64,000 nt of DNA from Chthonomonas sp035294165 (GTDB taxonomy: Bacteria > Armatimonadota > Chthonomonadetes > Chthonomonadales > Chthonomonadaceae), in assembly GCF_035294165.1 (NCBI RefSeq), contig NZ_DATGLN010000161.1, positions 18,081-82,080 of the forward strand, read 5' to 3'. Below the pieces are notes generated by a model. It was not told where the DNA came from and did no database searches. It saw nothing but the letters and a program-made list of their open reading frames with translations. Shown here piece after piece: positions 1 through 7,828 of the stretch; positions within the stretch are counted from its first letter, which is position 1, and the number at the start of each line of letters is the position of its first letter. Made by a program: the position numbers and the translations under genes.

Positions 1-484
1 CAATGAGTTCCGAGGCGATCCTTTCAAGCAGCGCACAGGTCTCTTCACACGCACCGTTCGAAACCAAGACAGTAAACGTAAAGCTCTTTGAAGAGTTGTC
101 TAAAAGCTTATAGTTTCCTAACCCGTAGAGAATAGGCGGTGGAGAGGGGTCGTAGGTCTCCAATCGAGCAGGATAGGTTAGTTGTGCGCGTGTCACACAG
201 TGCAGATTGTAAAATCGAACAACACGTGCGAGGATCTCGGCCTTCTCAATCAGTGACCCCTTATGGGAAAGGAGATACGCGATGGCGCGAGAAGTCAGAC
301 CGAAGCGTTCCCTCAGTTCAACAGCAGAAAAATTCAGAAATTCTCCCGGTGTTACCGGCTTCACGATAAGGCGGTTGAGAACGCTATCAAGCTGCTTCGC
401 GCCAATATAAGGCACATGATGGAGCAGCAGGGCCATCTTCAAATAGTTGAAATTGGGAACGGTTTCGCGAACTTTATCGCTCAT
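1..484 (-). CDS. dprA: DNA-processing protein DprA/Smf, N-terminal part, cut by window edge
   Basis: This is a 161-codon open frame with no stop before the window edge. It starts with ATG at 484, two bases past the thrC stop, so it is probably co-transcribed with thrC. The first ~90 residues resemble the helical SAM/HhH-like part of DprA (KMALLLHHVPYIGAKQL). They are followed by the family's entry segment into the Rossmann domain, a YPxxL-like stretch and then PPPILYGLGNYKLL at about residues 121-134. In the family DprA binds single-stranded DNA and loads RecA during natural transformation. The Rossmann core lies outside the window, so its glycine motif cannot be checked. Confidence 0.72.
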   Translation of the reverse strand, partial: MSDKVRETVPNFNYLKMALLLHHVPYIGAKQLDSVLNRLIVKPVTPGEFLNFSAVELRERFGLTSRAIAYLLSHKGSLIEKAEILARVVRFYNLHCVTRAQLTYPARLETYDPSPPPILYGLGNYKLLDNSSKSFTFTVLVSNGACEETCALLERIASELI

Positions 485-486
485 GT

Positions 487-1542
487 CTAGACACCTAAAG
501 CCTGTAATACCGCCTCCCGTTTGGGCGGGATGCAAACAATCTGCTCGGAGGAAAGATGCATGGCCGTATCAGGGTCCTTTAAGCCATGACCGGTTAGGGT
601 CACTACAACGGTAGCCGGCTCACCGAAAAATCCGCGCGCAGCCAGTTTCTTAAGCCCCGCTATGGGGGCGACACTTGCAGGTTCGGCGAAAATGCCTTCT
701 AGAGTGGGTAATAGGCGATAAGCCTCCAAAATCTCATCGTCTGTCACGGCCTCGATTACACCACCCGACTCCTCCTTGGCAGCAATAGCACCCTTCCAGC
801 TTGCAGGGTTCCCAATTCGAATGGCTGTTGCCACCGTCTCCGGATTTGCAATCGGTTTACCCACAACCAATGGGGCAGCCCCAGCTGCCTGAAAACCAAG
901 CATTTTGGGCAGTCTCTTACATCGCCCCGCACGATGATACTCGCAATATCCCATCCACGCTGCGGTAATATTGCCGGCATTGCCTACCGGCATAGCATGA
1001 TAGTCCGGGGCATCCCCTAAGGCGTCTACAATCTCAAAAGCAACGGTCTTCTGCCCTTGCAAACGATGTGGATTAACCGAGTTGACGAGCGCAATGGGAT
1101 ATTCTGCACAAATCGAACGGACAAGCGCAAGAGCCTCGTCGAAATTGCCGTCTACCGCCAACACTTTGGCTCCATGCATCAGAGCTTGAGAGAGCTTGCC
1201 CAGTGCGATCTTGCCACCAGGAATCAGTACGGCACAACCAAGCCCAGCATGAGCTGCATAGGCTGCTGCGGAGGCGGAAGTATTGCCGGTCGAAGCACAC
1301 ATCACAATACTCTGCCCTGCCTCCAGGGCCTTGCTCACTGCCATCGTCATGCCACGATCTTTGAAAGAGCCTGTTGGATTGAGACCTTCACATTTGGCGT
1401 AGAGAGTGATATGAGGACTTATGGCCGCAGCGAGCCGTGGCAGAGGAACCAGAGGCGTGTTCCCCTCCAGCAACGTCACAATAGGAGTGGCTGCAGTTAC
1501 CGGCAACCACTCTCTATAGCGTGCGATTACTCCTGAGTACAA
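487..1542 (-). CDS. thrC: Threonine synthase
   Basis: This PLP-dependent enzyme converts O-phospho-homoserine to threonine, the last step of threonine synthesis. The 351 residues match the short bacterial form. The PLP lysine is K61 in the motif NPTGSFKDRG. A phosphate-binding loop is seen as PVGNAGN, and EGNTPL near residue 26 is the usual family opening. No other threonine genes are adjacent. The gene is followed within two bases by the dprA-like gene on the same strand. Confidence 0.93.
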   Translation of the reverse strand: MYSGVIARYREWLPVTAATPIVTLLEGNTPLVPLPRLAAAISPHITLYAKCEGLNPTGSFKDRGMTMAVSKALEAGQSIVMCASTGNTSASAAAYAAHAGLGCAVLIPGGKIALGKLSQALMHGAKVLAVDGNFDEALALVRSICAEYPIALVNSVNPHRLQGQKTVAFEIVDALGDAPDYHAMPVGNAGNITAAWMGYCEYHRAGRCKRLPKMLGFQAAGAAPLVVGKPIANPETVATAIRIGNPASWKGAIAAKEESGGVIEAVTDDEILEAYRLLPTLEGIFAEPASVAPIAGLKKLAARGFFGEPATVVVTLTGHGLKDPDTAMHLSSEQIVCIPPKREAVLQALGV

Positions 1543-1597
1543 AATGGCGCCTTTCTTACCTACTAGAAAATTGTGCGCCTATATTCTACTCTAAACC

Positions 1598-2950
1598 TTA
1601 TCGTTTCACCAAATCACGCGGTAGCCCTGGCCAGTGTAGCCGCTCTATAGCCGCTCGCTGTTCTGGAAGGAGCGGTAGTTCGCGAATGTAGATATTTTTA
1701 AACCATAAGGGCGTCCAGTGGTGCTGCAACTCAATAGGACCAATCGGATAGATGGGCTTGTCTCGCTCCCAATAGTTCTCTAAGGTTACATTCCACACAA
1801 CGAGCTTGTTATTCAGGTAGACGGTTACTTTATCACCGATCATCAGAATCCGAAACCGATTCCACTCTTCTATGGGATTATCTGCAAATACCATGGGGTT
1901 GCTCGGGTTCTTTTGATTGTTGTACAGCCCGCCTGAACCGATCGGATTATCCCATATCTGTACCTGAGGACTGCCGCGCAAATAGATGCCGCTATCTCCA
2001 TGTGGCGGGATTTTCCAGTCTACAAGTAACTCGAAATTCCCATAGTCCCTCACAGTACATAGATTATTGTTCTTACCGTCATAGGTTATCACCCCATCTA
2101 CAACTTTCCAGTGTTTGAAAGCCTCAGCGGTGGCGCGCTTTACAGCGGCATCCCATTCAGCCTCCGTCATTTTCGCTCGGGTAGGTGGGTCACCGGCCCA
2201 CCCACGCCAACCTTTCAAATCTTTACCGTCGAATAGCGCCTTAAACCCTGGCGGAGGAACGTTGTCAGGTCGCGGATGGCTTAAGTCCTTGATATAGATA
2301 TTTTTGAAATCCACCTCAGTTGGCTCATGCCCTAACAACCCGATATGCCCTGTATCCCGCAACATCCCCGGATGATGCATCAGCGTTGTAGGATCGACGA
2401 TCTTGTTCAGATCGGCATTAACCACTGTTTTTCCGTTGATCACAACCTTGATATGCCGACCAATAGCCGTAATCTCTTCATGATTCCATTCCCCAACTGG
2501 CTTCAACGACCCTTTCTTCGCCGGCACAACGTTGTAAATGGAACCACAATACTGCCAAGGCTGCAGGTGCTGATACATGGAACCACTATCATCGAGAATC
2601 TGGATTTCCATGCCCATATAGGCCGCATCTCCCTGTAGAGGAGCGCGTATGCCGATCCCATTGTTGGCGTTTGCTGATAACCGAAAATCAACATCCAATA
2701 CAAAATCGGAGTACTCTTTCTCGGTAAAGAGGTTTCCAGAGCACCCCGCCGGGCAGATAATAATCCCATCCCTAACCTCATAGCCGGGTGCCTGCCCAAC
2801 ATAAACCCACCCATTTAAATCCTTTCCATCGAATAACGGCACAAACCGCGCTTCGGCATGGCAGGCGGATGGGTACGCGGCTACCCCAATCCCGATGAGC
2901 ATCACCGCCAATAAGGCGAACCATCTGATCCTTGTCTTCATATGAGACAT
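1598..2950 (-). CDS. Secreted protein with two DUF1080 (3-keto-disaccharide hydrolase) domains
   Basis: The 450-residue protein begins with a signal peptide (ATG at 2950, or at 2941 three codons in; hydrophobic core FALLAVMLIGIGVAA, then AxA). Two copies of the DUF1080 fold follow, at about residues 35-225 and 235-435. Each opens with the family signature LFDGKDLNGW or LFDGKDLKGW and ends with FKNIYI(K/R)(D/E)L. The family is a concanavalin-like beta-sandwich linked to 3-keto-glycoside hydrolysis and common in polysaccharide degraders. The tandem arrangement suggests one catalytic and one binding copy, which is inference. It is probably exported to the periplasm or outside the cell. Confidence 0.85.
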   Translation of the reverse strand: MSHMKTRIRWFALLAVMLIGIGVAAYPSACHAEARFVPLFDGKDLNGWVYVGQAPGYEVRDGIIICPAGCSGNLFTEKEYSDFVLDVDFRLSANANNGIGIRAPLQGDAAYMGMEIQILDDSGSMYQHLQPWQYCGSIYNVVPAKKGSLKPVGEWNHEEITAIGRHIKVVINGKTVVNADLNKIVDPTTLMHHPGMLRDTGHIGLLGHEPTEVDFKNIYIKDLSHPRPDNVPPPGFKALFDGKDLKGWRGWAGDPPTRAKMTEAEWDAAVKRATAEAFKHWKVVDGVITYDGKNNNLCTVRDYGNFELLVDWKIPPHGDSGIYLRGSPQVQIWDNPIGSGGLYNNQKNPSNPMVFADNPIEEWNRFRILMIGDKVTVYLNNKLVVWNVTLENYWERDKPIYPIGPIELQHHWTPLWFKNIYIRELPLLPEQRAAIERLHWPGLPRDLVKR

Positions 2951-2986
2951 CGCTTCCCCCTAGATGTGCGTTTTCGAATAGTAAAC

Positions 2987-3784
2987 TTACATCTGAACAT
3001 CGTTGATCACGAGTCGAAAGCGACAACCTAATACCCCGGCAGCTTTCCGACACATAACCATGCGTTCGGCAAAAATCTCGAAATACTCCATAACGGTCGC
3101 TTTTTCTGTGTCTACTACCAGCTCAAGTGAGATGATTTTCTGGACTGCATCTATCAGTATATGCGATTTTTGCACGGCATTGTTTACACGGTCATGGATA
3201 TCGTACGTGGACGGATCGGGATTTTGAACTCGCGTGTAGTGCACGTCGGACTTGTCCGCAATGATCACTGCTGCCGTTACCGCGTTGATCGGCACGCCTT
3301 CTGGCTCCTCATGATTCCCGATAGCTCCCACAACCAGCGCGATCTCGGCTGCCGGCATATTCATCTTCTCTAGGATTTGGAACGCCATCGTGGCCCCGAT
3401 CTGCGGGTGATAGACTCGGTGAATGCAGTTCCCGATGTCGTGCAGGAACCCGGCGATGGCAGCAAGCTCTGCGGTACGAGCCTCTGCTCCTAGTCCCAGC
3501 AGTATATTTCGTGCTATTGAGGCCACTAAGCCGGCATGGCGCAAGCCATGTTCCGAATAGCCTATGGCTGCCATTTGCCGATTGGCAGCATCAATATAGG
3601 CACGAATCCGCTCGTTATTCCGTATATCCCGCAAAGTAATGACCTCGGCCGCCTTCTCCTGAGCTGCCAAAATAGGCTCTTCCACCTCTTTTATTGCCGG
3701 AGACTTTTCAGCAGGAGAGGCTGTCTTACTTGGGGGCGGCGATGCTACCCGATTCTGGGCAATGACTTCTCTGGAGTCACTCAT
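2987..3784 (-). CDS. HD-domain metal-dependent phosphohydrolase
   Basis: This 265-residue protein has a Ser/Pro/Lys-rich N-terminus of ~45 residues and then an HD domain. Visible metal ligands are H79 and H83 (SEHGLRH), the HD pair H115-D116 (FLHDIGN) and a later NHEE. A conserved IIADKSDVHY segment is typical of the bacterial HD family that resembles (p)ppGpp or nucleotide hydrolases. The substrate cannot be told from sequence. It overlaps the 3' end of tgt by 8 bases, so the two are surely translated from one message. Confidence 0.8.
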   Translation of the reverse strand: MSDSREVIAQNRVASPPPSKTASPAEKSPAIKEVEEPILAAQEKAAEVITLRDIRNNERIRAYIDAANRQMAAIGYSEHGLRHAGLVASIARNILLGLGAEARTAELAAIAGFLHDIGNCIHRVYHPQIGATMAFQILEKMNMPAAEIALVVGAIGNHEEPEGVPINAVTAAVIIADKSDVHYTRVQNPDPSTYDIHDRVNNAVQKSHILIDAVQKIISLELVVDTEKATVMEYFEIFAERMVMCRKAAGVLGCRFRLVINDVQM

Positions 3785-4952
3785 CTATCGTCTCTTCCTC
3801 AGCCTGATAGGCGTTTCGAACCTCCTCGTAAAAAACCTTAAAGGTTCCCTCGCGCAGATGATGCCTTATATTTCTCATCAATCGGTAATAGAACGCTAAG
3901 TTATGGTACGTCACAAGCCGAGGCCCTAAAATCTCCTTGGCTTTGAAAAGGTGCCGTATATATGCCCTCGTATGACGCCGACAAACTCGACAGTCACATT
4001 TCGAGTCAAGTGGTGTAAAATCCTGCTCATAACGAGCATTCCTCAGATTGATAACGCCATCTGAGGTGAACGCCTGCGCGTTACGCGCATTGCGAGTGGG
4101 CAAAACGCAGTCGAACATATCTACTCCCCGCCGAACGGCTTCCAAAATATCTATCGGCGTTCCCACCCCCATTAAGTAGCGCGGCTTATCCTCTGGCAGA
4201 AACTGAACCGTCCACGCCACGATCTCGTTTCTAACGGCAGCCTCTTCCCCCACAGCAAGGCCACCTATAGCGAAGCCATCAAAATCCAACTCCGTCAAGA
4301 ATCTGGCGCTTTCGGCTCGTAAGTCGTAGCTTACTCCACCCTGAACAATCCCAAAAAGCGCCTGAGGCCAACCACCGATGGCTTTGCGCCCGTGACGTAC
4401 ATGCTCCTCCAAGCAAATCCCCGCCCAACGATGCGTTCGCTCCATCGCTTGCCGAATATACTCTTCGGAGACTGTGGAAGCCGGACACTCATCGAATGCC
4501 ATGATGATGTCAGCACCCAACTTACGCTCGATCTCTATAACGCTCTGCGGGGTAAAAACATGACGGCTCCCATCTATGTGAGACTGAAACTCCACCCCCT
4601 CCTCTCCAATGCGACGCAAACCCGACAGACTAAAAACCTGATAGCCACCGCTATCCGTTAGAAGGGCGCCGCTCCAACCCTCAAAACGGTGTAGCCCTCC
4701 TGCACTAGCTATGAGTTGCTCGCCAGGCCGGAGATGAAGATGGTATGTATTTCCTAAAATTAAACCAAAGCCGATCTCCTCCAACTCGTCGGGTGTCATC
4801 GCCTTCACCGTGGCCTGCGTGCCCACGGGCATAAACACGGGAGTTTCCACCGTAGCATGAGGTAAATACAGTAGTCCGCATCTCCCCAGTACACCATCCT
4901 CCCGTGAAGACGAGGTGATAACAAGTGCTGGAGTCGTCCATTCTTTAGTCAA
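3777..4952 (-). CDS. tgt: tRNA-guanine transglycosylase (queuine tRNA-ribosyltransferase)
   Basis: The enzyme exchanges guanine at the wobble position of GUN-anticodon tRNAs for preQ1, a step in queuosine synthesis. At 391 residues it has the normal bacterial length. The general acid/base Asp is D100 in LLTDSGGYQVFS, and the nucleophile Asp is in MFDCVLPTRNARNA. The zinc site is visible as CDCRVC plus the later histidine of VTYHNLAF. A promoter-like pair lies upstream on the minus strand at 5006-5034. The HD phosphohydrolase gene overlaps its end. Confidence 0.96.
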   Translation of the reverse strand: MTKEWTTPALVITSSSREDGVLGRCGLLYLPHATVETPVFMPVGTQATVKAMTPDELEEIGFGLILGNTYHLHLRPGEQLIASAGGLHRFEGWSGALLTDSGGYQVFSLSGLRRIGEEGVEFQSHIDGSRHVFTPQSVIEIERKLGADIIMAFDECPASTVSEEYIRQAMERTHRWAGICLEEHVRHGRKAIGGWPQALFGIVQGGVSYDLRAESARFLTELDFDGFAIGGLAVGEEAAVRNEIVAWTVQFLPEDKPRYLMGVGTPIDILEAVRRGVDMFDCVLPTRNARNAQAFTSDGVINLRNARYEQDFTPLDSKCDCRVCRRHTRAYIRHLFKAKEILGPRLVTYHNLAFYYRLMRNIRHHLREGTFKVFYEEVRNAYQAEEETIDE

Positions 4953-5005
4953 CTTATCTCTTCAAACCCTCGTTGGTTCCAATGAATACCCCCCTAGACC
5001 GAAGT

Positions 5006-5034
5006 ATTATTATACCGCCTCTCTCTCTAGTCAA
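5006..5034 (-). promoter_or_regulatory. Probable sigma-70 promoter of tgt
   Basis: On the minus strand TTGACT (5034-5029) is followed after 17 bases by AATAAT (5011-5006). An overlapping TATAAT at 5014-5009 would give a 14-base spacer. It lies 54-82 bases upstream of the tgt start codon and points towards it. Confidence 0.45.
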
Positions 5035-5134
5035 AAAACACACTTATTGCGCAGACCCCCCTCAACATTGATTCGTAGAAATGAAGGACATTCGACACAA
5101 CCTTAAACTCGTCATAAGAAAGGAGATAACGGAT

Positions 5135-6103
5135 ATGACAACGCTGGAGAAACGCAGGCTCGGCAACAGCGATCTCGAAATCACCCCCATCGGTTTCGGC
5201 GCGTGGGCCATTGGCGGACCAGGATGGGAATTTGGCTGGGGATACCAAGACGACCGCGATTCCATTGCCGCCATTCATGCAGCTCTCGATGCCGGCATCA
5301 ACTGGATCGATACGGCAGCCGTCTACGGCATGGGACACTCGGAAGAGGTTGTTGCAAAAGCCATCCAAACAAGCTCCCATCGCCCCTATATCTTCACTAA
5401 GTGCTCGCTTCTCTGGGACGACAAAGGGAAGGTTCTACATAGTCTCAAATCTCAATCAATTCGTAAGGAAGTTGAAGATAGCCTGCGCCGCCTTCAAACT
5501 GATGTTATTGATCTTTATCAAATTCATTGGCCTATACCTGAAGAAGACATCGAAGAGGGGTGGATCACTTTAGCGAAACTTAAAGAGGAAGGAAAAGTGC
5601 GTTATATCGGTGTGTCCAACTTTAACGTCCAACAAATGGAACGGGTACGGTCTATCGCCCCGATAACTTCCTTGCAACCCCCTTACTCACTTGTGCGACG
5701 TGAAATCGAAACGGAAATCCTCCCTTACTGTCAAAAACATAACATTGGGGTTATTGTCTACTCTCCTCTTCAGTCAGGGCTTCTTAGCGGGAAGATGACA
5801 CCTGAGCGCATTGCTGCGCTCCCCGATGACGACTGGCGAAAGCGAAGCCCAGATTTTCAAGAGCCACGCCTCTCACGTATCCTTGGATTAGTTGAGGGCT
5901 TACGCCAGATCGGCGCACGTCATAATCAGCCTCCGGGGGTCGTAGCTATTGCATGGACACTTCACCATCCCGCAGTAACAGGTGCTATTGTTGGTTTTCG
6001 ACGCCCCGATCAGGTTCACGAAATGCTAGGCGCACTTACTTTTCGACTTTCCGAACAAGAAATCGCCGAAATTGAGCGTCTCCTGCGCCAACACGACCTC
6101 TAA
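5135..6103 (+). CDS. Aldo/keto reductase
   Basis: An NAD(P)H-dependent carbonyl reductase of the AKR superfamily. I place the start at ATG 5135, preceded by AGAAAGGAGATAAC. The frame stays open 18 codons further upstream but without a ribosome site. The product has 322 residues. The catalytic tetrad is visible as D59, Y64, K89 and H131 (IDTAAVYG, FTKC, IDLYQIHWP). The cofactor end shows GAIVGFRRPDQV. It resembles the YajO/Tas-like, potassium-channel-beta type of AKR; the substrate is unknown. It is transcribed towards rsmI and separated from it by a hairpin. Confidence 0.88.
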   Translation: MTTLEKRRLGNSDLEITPIGFGAWAIGGPGWEFGWGYQDDRDSIAAIHAALDAGINWIDTAAVYGMGHSEEVVAKAIQTSSHRPYIFTKCSLLWDDKGKVLHSLKSQSIRKEVEDSLRRLQTDVIDLYQIHWPIPEEDIEEGWITLAKLKEEGKVRYIGVSNFNVQQMERVRSIAPITSLQPPYSLVRREIETEILPYCQKHNIGVIVYSPLQSGLLSGKMTPERIAALPDDDWRKRSPDFQEPRLSRILGLVEGLRQIGARHNQPPGVVAIAWTLHHPAVTGAIVGFRRPDQVHEMLGALTFRLSEQEIAEIERLLRQHDL

Positions 6104-6117
6104 ACCGATAGAGTATC

Positions 6118-6155
6118 AAAAGGCTTTGATCGCTCTGTGCACGCGATCAAAGCCT
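6118..6155 (-). terminator. Hairpin between convergent AKR and rsmI genes, probable terminator
   Basis: There is a perfect 13-bp inverted repeat, 6121-6133 with 6143-6155 (arm AGGCTTTGATCGC), and a 9-base loop. On the minus strand the stem ends in TTTT, as expected for a terminator of rsmI. On the plus strand no T-run follows. The rsmI stop codon lies inside the stem. Confidence 0.6.
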
Positions 6156-6911
6156 ATCTCCCACCTTCACAGATGATCGTTCACAACCGGCTATCAGCAA
6201 CACAAATTCACCCCGTAGGGTCATCCCTTGGGCAACGGCCAAAATTTCCGAAAGCAGACCACGGTCTACTCTTTCAAATCTCTTAGTCAAGTCATTCGCA
6301 AGAGCCGCTGGCCTATCCCCAAAGACTTCCAAAGCCATCTCCAGACTCTCGACCAGACGATAGGGGCTTTCATAGTAGATAAGCGTATAGGGGGAGTTTC
6401 TATCCGCCTCAAAAAAACGTCGCCGAGGCCCTGCTTTGCGTGGAGGAAAACCACGAAAGGTAAAGCTATGACACGGCAACCCCGACAAAACCAGCGCCAT
6501 GACAAAAGCAGTTGGGCCTGGCACCATAGTGAATGGTATGCTCTCGGTGATGGCCTCTCTAACGACAAGGTAGCCGGGGTCTGCAATCCCTGGCGTTCCC
6601 GCATCCGTCACCACCGCGATACGCTTCCCCTCGCGAATTAGCGCCAATATCTGCTGGATAACCCGTTCCTCATTGTGCTCATGGAGGGAAATTTGACGCT
6701 TTTCGATGGAGTAGCGCTTCAGCAACAGGCCTGTCTTTCGCGTATCTTCGCTGGCAATAATATCGGCGCTTTTCAACGCTCTGAGGGCACGTAAGCTTAT
6801 ATCTTCTAAATTCCCAATGGGAGTGGCCACCAACACAAGAGGAGGCCACTCCTCCTCAATGAGTTCATTTGTAGGAGCGGGCTTCCCCTTCACCTTCCTT
6901 ATCTTGCCCAA
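6147..6911 (-). CDS. rsmI: 16S rRNA (cytidine1402-2'-O)-methyltransferase
   Basis: This is a SAM-dependent methyltransferase of the tetrapyrrole-methylase fold that modifies C1402 in the decoding centre of 16S rRNA. The 254 residues include the signature LVLVATPIGNLEDISLRAL, the SEDTRKT motif and VTDAGTPGIADPG. A charged ~22-residue N-terminal tail precedes the core. The start codon lies 2 bases beyond the stop of the upstream SDR gene, so the two form a transcription unit. Confidence 0.94.
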   Translation of the reverse strand: MGKIRKVKGKPAPTNELIEEEWPPLVLVATPIGNLEDISLRALRALKSADIIASEDTRKTGLLLKRYSIEKRQISLHEHNEERVIQQILALIREGKRIAVVTDAGTPGIADPGYLVVREAITESIPFTMVPGPTAFVMALVLSGLPCHSFTFRGFPPRKAGPRRRFFEADRNSPYTLIYYESPYRLVESLEMALEVFGDRPAALANDLTKRFERVDRGLLSEILAVAQGMTLRGEFVLLIAGCERSSVKVGDRL

Positions 6912-6913
6912 CG

Positions 6914-7705
6914 TTAGCGCATCTCCTGACCGCCGGTAACGTTAATCGCCTGTCCCGTCATATAACTGGCCTCATCCGAAGCTAAAAACACAACCACATT
7001 ACACACATCGTCATATGTGCACCCTCGCCCCAAAGGCACCTGCGCTTCATACTTGAGCCGCACCTCCTCTTTGGTAAGGCCTTGCGTGCGGGCATATTGC
7101 TCATAAAGGCTTTCCTGCCACAAGGTGCCATCTAAAAGATTGCCGGGGCACACCGCGTTCACGCGCACTCCATAAGGCGCAAGATCAAGCGCGATCGACT
7201 GGGTTAGCCCTATCCCTCCGAACTTACTTGCAGAATATGCACTGTTGCGAAAACTCCCCTTCTTGCCAGATTTTGAGTTGATTTGAATAATATTTCCTTT
7301 TCGTTGCTTTACCATGACCCTTGCTGCCGCACGAGCACATAAAAAGTAGCCAAAGAGATTCACATCTATCACCCTTCGCCAAGCCTCGGCAGGGAATTCG
7401 GTGATGTCGTAGGCAATTAAAATACCTGCGTTGGCCACAAGGAGATCCAGCGCTCCAAACCGCCGAACGGTCTCCTGCGTCATCCCCTCTACCTGCTCCT
7501 CGTTCGTCACGTCCACCTGCAGTGCTAACGTCTCGGCCCCCGTAGCCCGAGTTATCTCCTCCGCCGTCTTATGAGCTTTCTCGATTTTTACATCGGCGAT
7601 GGTGATGGCACGACACCCCTCTCGCGCTAGACGATGAGCAATTGCCTCGCCTAAACCCTGTGCGCCACCGGTAACAATGGCCACCTGATCTTTCAACCGT
7701 TCCAT
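6914..7705 (-). CDS. Short-chain dehydrogenase resembling sorbitol-6-phosphate 2-dehydrogenase
   Basis: A classical SDR of 263 residues with the nucleotide motif TGGAQGLG (residues 12-19), NAG at 92-94 and the catalytic Y157xxxK161. The C-terminal half (INSKSGKKG, YSASKFGGIGLTQS, VPLGRGC.YDDV, YMTGQAINVTGGQ) closely recalls SrlD, which oxidises sorbitol-6-phosphate to fructose-6-phosphate. A polyol or polyol-phosphate substrate is therefore inferred, but no polyol transporter is nearby. The ribosome site AAGGAG lies just before the start. It is divergent from the GH2 gene and is followed by rsmI. Confidence 0.85.
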   Translation of the reverse strand: MERLKDQVAIVTGGAQGLGEAIAHRLAREGCRAITIADVKIEKAHKTAEEITRATGAETLALQVDVTNEEQVEGMTQETVRRFGALDLLVANAGILIAYDITEFPAEAWRRVIDVNLFGYFLCARAAARVMVKQRKGNIIQINSKSGKKGSFRNSAYSASKFGGIGLTQSIALDLAPYGVRVNAVCPGNLLDGTLWQESLYEQYARTQGLTKEEVRLKYEAQVPLGRGCTYDDVCNVVVFLASDEASYMTGQAINVTGGQEMR

Positions 7706-7828
7706 TTTTGCATCGCTCCTTAATGGATTTGTACAATTTAGAAGGAAATAGCCTATATAACGTCGAACTTTGGGCGGGTTCTATTATCATATCACATATG
7801 CATTATCCTCACTTCGGAGAACTTGTGA

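Noticed and set aside
139..490. Two plus-strand frames of ~75 codons at the left edge
   Set aside because: They lie opposite the dprA-like frame, which has family motifs and a coupled start; the plus-strand products resemble nothing.
7728..7735. TTGTACAA palindrome in the SDR-GH2 divergent region
   Set aside because: Eight bases alone are too short to call an operator; the promoters in this gap are not clear enough to place it.
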